Origin: Eutreptiella sp. 'Long Island Sound 2002'
Taxonomy: Eukaryota; Euglenozoa; Euglenophyceae; Eutreptiales; Eutreptiaceae
Direction of reading: 5' to 3'
DNA length: 64,000 bases
Assembly: GCA_964036045.1 (NCBI GenBank)
Contig: OZ038379.1
Location: forward strand, 181,925,822 to 181,989,821
Of this stretch, positions 1-9,187 are shown piece after piece. Below the pieces are notes generated by a model. That model saw nothing but the letters and a program-made list of their open reading frames with translations, had not been told where the DNA came from and searched no databases. Every line of letters begins with the position of its first letter. Within the stretch, counting starts at the first letter, position 1. The position numbers were made by a program, and so were the translations under genes.

Positions 1-769
1 TCGGTATCACGCTGCTTTCATCCTTGAATGCTGTCGCCTTCACGGTGCCGGCATGGCCAACCCTCTACACCTGTCGTCATGGTGATAGCTCCAACTTTCA
101 CATGTGGTTACAGTTTGAGTGTATACAATGACCAACGATAACAAAACACTAACCATAACAACACCTTAACAACAACAAGCACAACCATAATAGCAATAAC
201 AACAACAACAACCAACTAACTAACTAACCAACGACCAACAGTAGTAGCAGCAACACCAACAACAACAACAACACACAAAACAAAAACAAAAGCGACGAAA
301 ATCCCAACGTCTAACAAAATCCTTCAATGCTAGCACAGAATTTGCCACCGCCGCATTTGCGCGGGCCAATTGCTAGTTTCCCTTGACACTTCCGGGCACA
401 CCGGACTTCCAGTAGAAATTAACTGCGGAACCTGCGCACGTGCCCACGCTTTTGGCGCCCTTCAAGCAGTCATTGCCTTTATCGTTTCCGCTGTTTTTAA
501 AGTTTTGCTGGTGATCCGCAATGAAAGATATTGCTACATCCAATTGTGCTGTATTTGATGCCTCGATAAAGAATTGCCATTGTAAAGCGACACACAGCGA
601 CATTGGAATATTTCTTTCAATTGGCGAGGTTGCAAACTTCGCCTTCCGTCGATTTTCTAAAGGCACAACGCCACATGACAAGCTCGCAGAGGCCGCCACT
701 TGCCGACAAGTGCATGGCCTTTGCCTTGGCCCACCCTAGTCATTCTTTGATTTCATCTCCCTTTGGCAG
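1..769. other. No gene recognised; AAC-rich microsatellite
   Basis: No convincing coding sequence. Between about 150 and 300 the sequence is dominated by degenerate AAC/ACA repeats. The small overlapping frames at 370-740 on both strands have no family resemblance. The last bases (761-769) form a plausible 3' splice acceptor (ending GGCAG) for the RRM exon. Confidence 0.5.
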
Positions 770-1232
770 GTTTCCATGGCAAGTACAAGTGAAATCGAAT
801 GCAGGGAGTCTGATGAGCTCGTTGCCCGTTTGCATTATCTTGAAGGGGAAATAAAGAAAAATATTGCTTTCGCACGCGAACGCGAAAAAGTGTTGGTTGT
901 CAATGGGCTCAACACGTCGATGAAAATGTGCACGGAGGATGAGCTTGTGGATCTCTTCGAAGATTTTGGAATGGTCCGGGATGTTGTCATCATGAGACAC
1001 CCCGACGGTCCACGTGAACGGCACGTAGCGTTGGTCGTTATGGATTCGCAAGGGGCCGCTTGTCGTGCCGAAACAGCCTTGCATGCCAATATCTACAAGG
1101 GCGAAAGATTAGATGTGAAACGAATGGACCCCGTCGACCATCCGGCCTTCACGGCCAAGGCGATGCAAATGAATGACCTTGACACCATTGCAATCCAACC
1201 GTCAGAGCAATCCTCTACGCGTCCTCAACTTG
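770..1232 (+). CDS. Exon encoding an RNA-recognition motif (RRM) protein
   Basis: The open frame starts at ATG 776. The exon may instead start at 770, just after a CAG acceptor. About 30 polar N-terminal residues are followed by one RRM: RNP2-like VLVVNGL at about residues 40-46, an alpha-1 region (DELVDLFEDFG), and RNP1-like RERHVALVVM at about residues 80-90, ending near DVKRMD. RRMs bind single-stranded RNA, so a role in RNA processing or translation is likely but cannot be narrowed. A GT donor at 1233 (after CAACTTG) would end the exon in phase 1; the frame itself runs on to 1342 without family resemblance. Later exons were not identified. The RG-rich exon at 15851 is in the wrong phase to follow directly, so any link needs an intervening exon. 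The domain is clear; exon ends are uncertain. Confidence 0.7.
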
Positions 1233-2088
1233 GTGATGTTTTGCTATCTATCCGATTGTTTGCGCCATTACCTCTTTCTCGGATAGGGGAACAAAGTTTT
1301 GCATGCATTTCGTTCGGAAACTCCACACATGGCATTCATTAATCTTCTCGTGTGCCGACAATCCATGTGCGCCCCGAATATGACACATTCGCTTGTCTAT
1401 TCTCCCTTTCGTGTTGACCAAGCTACGCAATGGTGTTGGGTTCCGTAGGAGATCCTCCTCTTCGTTTGCGCGTTCGAAGTTTGTGCATTGCGAAATTCGC
1501 ATTTCATAGGTGCCATGCAAGGGGGCGTGCCCGACCGACAACAAGCACAGGTATTTGCTTGGTGCGGGCGCACATTGATGGCACATGTTGGTGGTCGCTC
1601 ATCGGTGATCGTGCGCTTGATCTCAATTGTAAGATTCTTCGAATTGGCGTTCAGAGATTCTCAAGAAAGGGAACTCGGTATCGGGGAACGAGGCGATTTC
1701 CTCCTGGTTTGTGTGTCCTCCCGGACACAAGAACACGCCCTTGACTAGGGGCCTCGGATCGCCATGGAGATAGTTTGCAACCCAAGTGTGCACCTCATCC
1801 ACAAGGGACCAAGTGGGGTAGAAGTGACCAAGGCTTCACTTGCAAGTGTGAGTCGTCTGATATCGCTTGGTTGATGGCGTGCACTCCCGAACTGCTGTGC
1901 GCACACCGCAATTAATTTCGGCCCTTTTTCGTTGCAGTCCGCAAGAACCATCGGTGGAAGCGACAACGTCGTAAAAGGTGTGCAGTCCTATGGACCTCGG
2001 AGATGCGGTCGACAGCTTGTCGTGACGTGTGGCCGGTTCAATGGCAAGGACATGGTGTTCGTGGGGGGCCGATAGCGAGGACATGGTC
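1233..2088. other. No gene recognised
   Basis: Mixed-composition sequence with short overlapping frames on both strands and no domain I recognise. It could be intron of the RRM gene. Confidence 0.4.
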
Positions 2089-2255
2089 ATGGTTGGAGAA
2101 GCACGTGTTCCCCCGGGGGCGTGGTTGGTGTGGTTGCTCACTTGCCCCCTTTTGGGCATCGGCGCAATCGCCAAGCAAAGGAGACCCACGTGTGTCAATG
2201 CCTTTGAAGGCCACCATAGCCTCCCTAGCTTTGCGAGCGTAGCCTGAACAACACT
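2089..2255 (+). repeat. Left arm of a diverged inverted repeat
   Basis: This segment, ending CTTTGCGAGCGTAGCCTGA, matches the reverse complement of 3568-3722 over most of its length with scattered substitutions and small indels. The best block is about 100 bp, around the shared CTCCCTAGCTTTGCGAGCG. It is probably one of a dispersed repeat family rather than a young terminal inverted repeat. Confidence 0.75.
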
Positions 2256-2814
2256 TGGCAGTTTTTTGCGAATGCCATGGTCGATTCCTTAAATCCGAAA
2301 AGGATATGGTGTTCGTAGGGGGCCGATAACGCCGGGGATAAACTTTTAGTCTTTCTACGCCCCCCCGCCCCTCCTAGCAAACTGAGTCGGGGCCTCCAAT
2401 GACCGCCCTGGCTCATTGTCGTCAGGGCATCCCTCGCCCGCATGCGATTCCTGGTTCACTAGATCATGCTACATATACGTCTAGGCTCACAGCCGAAGCA
2501 CGCTAAGGGTTATCAGTCAGCGGTCACCAATGTGTGTGTGTTAAAAAGGAAGTTAAAGAGTCGGGATTCCAAAGCAGCGCATTTGCAGCGTTTGCTAGGG
2601 GCCACCTCACCGAGCGCACCGGGCGCGTGTTGTACAGCAAGTCCCTCGCTACAGACTGCCTCGCTGCCATTGTTCCCGTTACCCGAGCGATGGGAATCAA
2701 AGTTTTGGCGTAACCCCATACATACCAACCGAAAAACCTTGCCGATTAAACAGTCAATCAAGACCAAAACCGAAACCGTAAAAAGGCTCTTGAGTGGAAT
2801 TGCCATGCTTGCGC

Positions 2815-2910
2815 ACGGACACACGTACGTGCACGCATGAATCGCATCGTTCTTGCGGTGTTACGGACACACGTACGTGCACGCATGAATCGCATCGTTC
2901 TTGCGGTGTT
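2815..2910 (+). repeat. Perfect 48-bp tandem duplication
   Basis: Two identical adjacent copies (2815-2862 and 2863-2910). Each contains the palindrome ACGTACGT and ends TTCTTGCGGTGTT. The identity implies a recent duplication. Confidence 0.9.
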
Positions 2911-3442
2911 GGGCGTATTACCAACGAGCATTTGGGCCATTTTGGCAGCCTGGGGCCGCCTCCTCCCGAAAATTGTGAAGACTTCTGCCGGCTTCGTGCA
3001 GTAATTTGGGCACTAGGGAGCTCTCTTGTTTACATCTGTGAAGGGGAAGGACGCTGCAACCAACAAGTCAGCTTGCGCACACAGAAAATTCCCGAGGTAC
3101 TTCGGAGAAACGTTCACTCACAAGCCGCCGGAAACATCACGAGAACTTCCTCCCGCGGGGAATGAACCCCGATTTACTGTCTATTTGCAGTCCAAAGACT
3201 TGCACAGCTGAATTGAAGAAAAGAGTCATGCGCAGTACAATGAAAATGCTTCTGGACCGGTGACACCAGAGTTCAAACCATTTGAATGAGTTCACACAGG
3301 ATACGCATAAAAGGCTGCGTTGCATCAACCAGTGCGTCGTGGGTTCAGGCCTTAGCGTCGTGGGTTTACACCTGGCGTTCAGAAGTCCTTTGTGCAGGTC
3401 AGTACAATTCTGAATTCAGTGATCCAAAAGTCAGGTCAGCAA

Positions 3443-3514
3443 TCCCTCGTAGTATAACGGTTAGAACACCTGGCTTTCACCCAGGAGACCTGGGTTCGAT
3501 TCCCAGCGGGGGAG
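3443..3514 (+). tRNA. tRNA-Glu (anticodon UUC)
   Basis: A complete intronless cloverleaf. The 7-bp acceptor stem pairs 3443-3449 with 3507-3513 (one G-U pair). The anticodon stem pairs 3469-3473 with 3481-3485, and its 7-base loop CTTTCAC gives anticodon TTC. The T stem pairs CTGGG with CCCAG, and its loop region carries a perfect box B (GGTTCGATTCC). Box A is TAGTATAACGG. A TTTT at 3519-3522 is a fitting RNA polymerase III terminator. CCA is not encoded, as expected for a eukaryotic nuclear tRNA. The gene lies just inside the right arm of the 2.1/3.6 kb inverted repeat. Confidence 0.95.
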
Positions 3515-3567
3515 AATCTTTTCGCATTTCAGGAATCTGACCATCGCATCAGCAAAAACCGCCAGGT

Positions 3568-3722
3568 GTTGTTCAGGCTACGCTCGCAAAGCTAGGGAGG
3601 CTATGCTGGCCTACAATGACACAAGTAGGTCGCTTCTGCTTGGCTATTGCACCAATGCGAAAAAGGGGGGAATGGTGAGCAACCACATCAACCACGCCTT
3701 CGAGGGAATACGTGCTACCCCA
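3568..3722 (-). repeat. Right arm of the 2.1/3.6 kb inverted repeat
   Basis: Inverted, diverged copy of 2089-2255. The match begins at the outer edge (TGTTGTTCAGGCTACGCTCG) and fades near 3722. Confidence 0.75.
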
Positions 3723-4849
3723 ACCACTGTTATCACTGTTATGTTTCTGAATTTTATGGGACGGGCAGTGATTTGATGCTTTCTGAGGGGTCACCTCCGG
3801 CAGGGGGCTCCTTTGCCCATCCCTTCCACCTTCCGAGTCGAGTCCACAGTCGAGCGCGGCGCGCTCCCGGGACACCGCACCCGAGTGCAGAGGCAAGAGT
3901 GCGTGTCATTGTGTATGCCCACCCACATTGCAGACGAACTTAATGAGGATGACAGAGATGGTGCGGCAGAGCCTCAGCGGCAGTTCCGCGCATATGCGCC
4001 GACCCGGAAGATTCAGTATGTTGGTGCTTTGGGATTGCTCGTCATGCCCCCGTCTCGAATTTTTTTTGGGGGGGTGTGACAACATTTGCGGCATGGGATG
4101 TTGGGGCCAGAGGAGGGCCTCCGCGCTTTTGCCTGTGCCTCAACAGTTTTCGCCTCAGCAGCTTAATCGAGAGTGGAAAACCGATTTGCTTGACATTGTG
4201 ACCACTCAGAATGATCCAAATTCCCATTTTTGTCAAGCATGTTCTACGCGCTCTGTATGAGTTTTTCATGGGCTTCTGGGGACTATCCCAGCACACCATA
4301 TCGGCTTTTCCCCGGCCCTATCTGCCCTTTTTGGGCTTTCTCTGCGATGCCGCGAGGGGAGTATTGGGATTTCTGCCCTCCGTACGATATTCCGTCCGCC
4401 TTGCACGTCCTCAAATGGTCACCCGTTTTCCCTGTGGATTCTTCCATGGCATCTCTTCTCGTTCCGTGTGTGTGTATTGTCACGTTTTATCCTCCACAGG
4501 CAGGGCAAATTTTGTGTCACATTTCCTGGGATGGGCAGCCAGGCCTAAGGTCAGCTCTCTGCATCGAAGGGGACCCGGATCCGAGGAATCGGGTCGACGG
4601 GGGTCTTGTTCACCCAAGTTCCCAACAATGAGTGGGCCCAGAGTAGGAAGCAAGGCCCGATTTAATCTGAAAGAGGCACCAATCAGAGTACCCGGATGGT
4701 GGCAATGGGCTGTCACAAGGGGTTTGTCTCAGCTTCGGTGCAGTGACACGTTTGCCTCTGGGAAATTTCCGCGATCATCCTTCAGAGATACTGGAAACAT
4801 TGTGCAAGAACGTCGGGATGAAACATTTCTAGACGCAACCACACACACA
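3723..4849. other. No gene recognised
   Basis: Open frames up to 240 codons occur on the + strand (4211-4933) but show no family motif and overlap others. I see no RNA gene or repeat. Confidence 0.4.
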
Positions 4850-5791
4850 TTACTCCATGCCATCCCCCGGCCAACACTTGGACCCTTTCCCTCCATAGGC
4901 GGTGGTGCCCATCAGCTTCTCACCACCCTTTGACCTTCCTCTTCCTCCTTGCCCTAACCTTCCCTCTCCCCTCCCCTTTCCCTTCCCTTGGCCTTTCCCT
5001 CTGTAGGCCACCGTGCCCATCGGCCTCACCACACTCCTTCCCTTCCCTTTCCCTTGGTCGGTTGTGCCAACGGAGCCCCCGGACTTGCCCTGTTTCACTT
5101 CTCTACGTCGAGTCCACACAGAGGAAGGCAAATGCCTTCGCCTTTGGCCAGGTGCGTCCAAGCGGCCATCCCAAGCCGGCGGTGAGGTACCTCTCCCCAA
5201 CGGCGGCTGGTGGGCCCTGGGATGGCCACTTGCGGGGTCGTTTCCCCGACGGGGGCACATAACAACCTTTCTCCTCCAAGTTCCCGCGCTCAGTCCATCC
5301 TTTGGCGAGCGCAACACAAACCCCCTACCCTCTCCTTCATGCCTTTGCTGCGCGGACGGGGGTTGTGGGGGATGCGTGGGTGCACGGGGGAGTAGGATGT
5401 AGCGGGTGACGTGGGGTGGGCCTCTTACCGTCGCTGGCCGCCCACTTCGTTGCGCGACTCCCCGGACCACCTCAACATAGGAGCGAGTTGTTGTTGGGTT
5501 GACGGTGGTGTCCCGTGTTGGGTGGAGGTGCGTAGGGCCCCTTGCTGGCCCCCTTCTCCCGGCTTGGTCCGGGCGCTTGACGACGTGGTGCGTCCCTTTT
5601 CTGGTTGAGTTGCTACGCGAGGGAAGGAGTCTCTCCCCTGCTCGCTTCTCAGTGCCAGCACGCTGGGACTTACTGCCGTGGTCACTCCCTTGAGAGCGCG
5701 GCCCCCGGTGGGCTTGCGTTGCCACATCGGGCATCTCGCTGAGGCCCCATTGGACCCCCCGAGAAGAACTCGGTGCACGTGTAGAGTTCAT
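4850..5791 (-). CDS. Low-complexity basic frame downstream of the retroelement polyprotein (doubtful)
   Basis: An open frame of 313 codons from ATG 5791, on the same strand as and about 600 bp downstream of the JAMM/J-domain frame. The product would be rich in Gly, Lys, Arg, Pro and Ser. Near its C-terminus are two related stretches, MGTVAYRGKG and MGTTAYGGKG, and many GKG triplets. No fold is recognisable. Basic composition would suit nucleic-acid binding, so it could be a third frame of the element. It could equally be a chance frame, since long frames also exist on the other strand here. No family known to me matches. Confidence 0.25.
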   Translation of the reverse strand: MNSTRAPSSSRGVQWGLSEMPDVATQAHRGPRSQGSDHGSKSQRAGTEKRAGERLLPSRSNSTRKGTHHVVKRPDQAGRRGPARGPTHLHPTRDTTVNPTTTRSYVEVVRGVAQRSGRPATVRGPPHVTRYILLPRAPTHPPQPPSAQQRHEGEGRGFVLRSPKDGLSAGTWRRKVVMCPRRGNDPASGHPRAHQPPLGRGTSPPAWDGRLDAPGQRRRHLPSSVWTRRREVKQGKSGGSVGTTDQGKGKGRSVVRPMGTVAYRGKGQGKGKGRGEGRLGQGGRGRSKGGEKLMGTTAYGGKGSKCWPGDGME

Positions 5792-6400
5792 TGTTTTGTT
5801 TTGGTCGGTGTTGGTCACCACCCTGGCTAAAAAAGTGCGGGGGTTGCCTTCCCCCTGCCTGTTGTTTGGCCTTGCCCCCTACTCCGCCGGCGAGAAAGCT
5901 CGCTGCGCGTTGTGGTAGCCGGGGCGCATCCAATGGAGACTGCGGCGCCGTCTCCATTGGGCATGGGTCCAGAGGCCCGTCCACGGCCGTACCTCAGACC
6001 ACATCGTTGTGCCTTGTTGCTGTATCACTGGGGGCCGCGGCTCCCCAGTGTGAGTCTCGGTGGCTGGAGGATCCTCTCCTCCCCAGCAGAGCCATGTTGA
6101 TGGTGTGAGACTCTCCTTTCCATCAGGCTTTTTGCTTTCATTGTTCTTCTTTCTTCACCCGGTGCCGGGTTGCCTGTCCCTTGGGTTCCTGGGTCGCTTG
6201 GCGCCCGGTCTCGGTCCCTCTTGCTTCAAGGCCTAGGCCATGCCATGGTGCGTTCCGGGTCGCGCCTTTGTGCTCGGCACTGCGCTGAACAAGCTGCACC
6301 CCGTCACCTTGACGCCGTCGGAACTGTGCGACCGTGCGCTTCCACGCCCTCTTGTCACCCGCGGGTGGGGCTTGTCCGCTTCTCACTTGGCTTCCATCTT

Positions 6401-9187
6401 CTACTCCTTGTACAGCCGGATGCCTACTTGCTCGGCAATCACGTTTGCCCTGTGCAAGTTTTGCATCAACCTGGTTGTGTCCTCCACTGTGAAGTTGATG
6501 CCCTCCCCGATGATGAACACCTCCGGCTCCCAACGTCTCACCTCCGGCACCCATACCGTTGAGGCTAGCACTCGCACTTTGTACACCTGGTCTGGTGCCA
6601 ATAAGTACATGTTGCTTCCTGCCTCGGGGTAGTCGGAGAACCACCCTCTCCTCCTTTTCTCAGCGAGGATCCGGTCCGCTTGGATGGCGCGGACGTGGTG
6701 CGTGTGCCACCGGAACTTCTCATGGAACAAGAGGCGCCGGGTCCGTTGCGTTCCCGACCCCGGTGGCGGTGCGCCCTTCGGTGTACCCTCACCGTGGCTA
6801 GCCCCCATTCCACTCGCATGTTCGGAACGACCGGGCCTTTTGCTTCCCCACAAGAAAGACCAAAAACCCTCTCCATCGCCCTCCGTTTCTGGGTTTTTGG
6901 CACTTGGTGGCGCTTCCTCCGGGGCTGTTTGCCTCGCCGAACTTGTGCTGTTGCAGAAATTGGATCGAAAGTATGTGGGGTTGAACTGGTAGTTGGGTGG
7001 TTCCTCCGCCGGCCTTGGCGGTGTCACCCCGGGCGCACTTTTCCATCCCTCGTAGCCGGAGGTCAACCTTTTGAACAGGTGGGTGGCTTTGGCCATGTTG
7101 TTCATGTTCTTGTCCGGATGTAACCGCAACACCCACTTTTTGTATGCGGCCTTCACTTCATCCATGGTGGGTGCACTACCCACTCCAATCTGTTCAAGAA
7201 AGCTCCATCCTTCAAAACCCGGGGGCAGCACCTCAACGGGCTCAACTACCTCCGGGACCACCTTCTTCTTGTCCACTTTTACTCGGCGCATCCCTCCCAC
7301 TAACAACACTTGCACTTTGTCCTTGTAGATCTCCTCCAACACCCCCTTGTGGCCCTCCAACTCCGGTTGTCTCATCCCTACTAGCCTCACCCCATTCCAT
7401 AGTTCAAATGTTTCTTCCTGCCCTCCCATCTCTCCTTCTTCACTCCTTTCCTCCTTTCTTCCGTGCGGTTCATTGTCTCCCGCCACCCCGCGTCCTTTTG
7501 TTTCTTCCCCGTGCTGTTGTTGTTGGGCAGCTTTTGAGTCCTCGGTGCCTCCCATGTGCTCCACCTCTTGCACCCTGACCCTATCCAATGACACCAAAAC
7601 CCTTCTGCCACAGTCCATTCGGAGTCTTACTTTTCCTTGTTCCTCGATGATGCTTTCAACCTCACCTGTCTTCCCCTCCAATTCCATCTTTTTCTTCATG
7701 CCTGTTAGTGCTACTCTTCCCCCGAGAAAAATGCGATGGCCATCCACTCCAACCACTTCCGGTCTCTCGGAGTCACTTTGCTGTGGTTCGGCCCGTGCTT
7801 GTGGCTTGGGGGGTTGTTCCTCCGGCGCCACCCCTGCCTTCCTCGCTTTGCTGCGTTGTTCTCTCCTCCTCTGCTTGTGCCTCTCTCTTTCCTCCCGCAA
7901 CCATTTGGCTGGCCTTGCCTTTCTGCACCTACACTGGAACACCCTGTTGCTGCGGAACACCTTCTTCGCCTGGGAGACAGTGACCCCAGCACACTTCAAG
8001 TGCATCCAGTGCCCCTGGCTGCACCTCACTGCTCCCTCCTTGGCCCTCAACGGTCTGCAGCATAGCCCACATGCGTGCTTGGGACCACGCTTTTGCGACC
8101 AAGCTTCTGGTCCGACCGTGCTCGCTGTCCCGTTGCTGCTCGTGCTGCTATCACTCTCCTCATTGTCGTCGGGCTTGGTGTTCTCCTTTTCCTTAGGTGT
8201 GCTTCCTGCTCCCAACCATTTGGTCCACCACCTGTTGTTTCCCATGTCCATACAACCACCATCCTCGGCCTCCACGAGGACCACCGGCACTTCCTCCTGC
8301 TCCCTCCCAACCGGGTGATGGTCATCATCATCCCAAACTCCAGCAAGATGTTCGTGATACCGGTGATCCACTCCCGGTTTCTTTCGGCGGATTGCGGCAC
8401 ATCTGTTTGCCACCTCCATGCCCAAGACGGACATTGTGTAGGCCTTTAGACCCCCCTTCAGTGGGGCACACGCCACTTCATCCGCTGGAGAGGTCCAACT
8501 TTGCACCACTCCAACTGCTGGGCCTCCTTCCGGTATAATTGACCATAGCGTTTGGCCAATTGTGTTGAGGGTGCACACGTCCAAGGCTGATAGCACCGGC
8601 ACATGTCCTGGATGCGTGTGTATCCAACCAACCAATTTTCCTCCCAAGGATGCGCCCCAACTGACCGCCTCTGTGAGCGCCTCATCTCCCACTGCACAGT
8701 GGTGGCTTGTTTGTACGTCGTGTCTTGGTATGTGTAGACCCCCTACTTTGACCCCATTTTCGGTCCTTGTCCCCCACAACAATCCCATGGTCTCTTTCCC
8801 TTGGCTTGCCGCTTCCCGGACTGCTTGGTTCCATGTCTCCAATATGTCCTTGGGGAGCTCCACTTGCCATTCACCCTTTCTTGGTTGTGGCTTTGTTCGT
8901 CTTGATTTCGCCTCCTCCGAGTTCACCTTCTCTTCTGTCGGCCCCCTCTCTTCGGCTTCCTTCAACCCGTGGTTTCCCACTCCTGTTGGGTGTTGTACCT
9001 TGCTGCGGTCCTTGTTCTTTGTCGCTTTTGGACCTGGTTGTTCGTCCAACACCCCCTTCTCCACCCCATCCACTGCCACTTCTCGAGATGGTTCTGGCTC
9101 TCCCTGGCCAGGGGCATTTCTTCTCTCCTCCTGCCTTGGTTGTTTCTTTGTCTCTTCTTCTTCCACCACGTCTAGCTCTGGGTTCTC
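6401..9187 (-). CDS. Read-through part of retroelement polyprotein: JAMM deubiquitinase-like, zinc finger, SH3/KOW-like x2, J domain
   Basis: 928 codons in the same frame as the upstream reverse transcriptase, entered directly after its TAG (9188-9190). The first internal ATG lies inside the JAMM fold, so this part can hardly be started independently. Numbering from the TAG: residues 1-105 are charged; about 112-255 form a JAMM/MPN+ metalloprotease resembling AMSH-type ubiquitin hydrolases (Glu132 in ETMGLLWG; HTHP with His190 and His192; Ser200; Asp203, the full zinc set); 373-421 carry a Cys4-His-Cys3 PHD/RING-like finger; 487-540 and 596-645 hold two related beta-rich repeats (GxR, GM, LEGKxG) like SH3/KOW modules; 659-718 form a J domain with an intact HPD at 690-692. 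About 200 unassigned residues follow to a TAG at 6401. Expected activities, from family knowledge, are isopeptide cleavage and Hsp70 recruitment. There are no introns over 2.8 kb, unlike the host genes here. Confidence 0.85.
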   Translation of the reverse strand, partial: ENPELDVVEEEETKKQPRQEERRNAPGQGEPEPSREVAVDGVEKGVLDEQPGPKATKNKDRSKVQHPTGVGNHGLKEAEERGPTEEKVNSEEAKSRRTKPQPRKGEWQVELPKDILETWNQAVREAASQGKETMGLLWGTRTENGVKVGGLHIPRHDVQTSHHCAVGDEALTEAVSWGASLGGKLVGWIHTHPGHVPVLSALDVCTLNTIGQTLWSIIPEGGPAVGVVQSWTSPADEVACAPLKGGLKAYTMSVLGMEVANRCAAIRRKKPGVDHRYHEHLAGVWDDDDHHPVGREQEEVPVVLVEAEDGGCMDMGNNRWWTKWLGAGSTPKEKENTKPDDNEESDSSTSSNGTASTVGPEAWSQKRGPKHACGLCCRPLRAKEGAVRCSQGHWMHLKCAGVTVSQAKKVFRSNRVFQCRCRKARPAKWLREERERHKQRRREQRSKARKAGVAPEEQPPKPQARAEPQQSDSERPEVVGVDGHRIFLGGRVALTGMKKKMELEGKTGEVESIIEEQGKVRLRMDCGRRVLVSLDRVRVQEVEHMGGTEDSKAAQQQQHGEETKGRGVAGDNEPHGRKEERSEEGEMGGQEETFELWNGVRLVGMRQPELEGHKGVLEEIYKDKVQVLLVGGMRRVKVDKKKVVPEVVEPVEVLPPGFEGWSFLEQIGVGSAPTMDEVKAAYKKWVLRLHPDKNMNNMAKATHLFKRLTSGYEGWKSAPGVTPPRPAEEPPNYQFNPTYFRSNFCNSTSSARQTAPEEAPPSAKNPETEGDGEGFWSFLWGSKRPGRSEHASGMGASHGEGTPKGAPPPGSGTQRTRRLLFHEKFRWHTHHVRAIQADRILAEKRRRGWFSDYPEAGSNMYLLAPDQVYKVRVLASTVWVPEVRRWEPEVFIIGEGINFTVEDTTRLMQNLHRANVIAEQVGIRLYKE

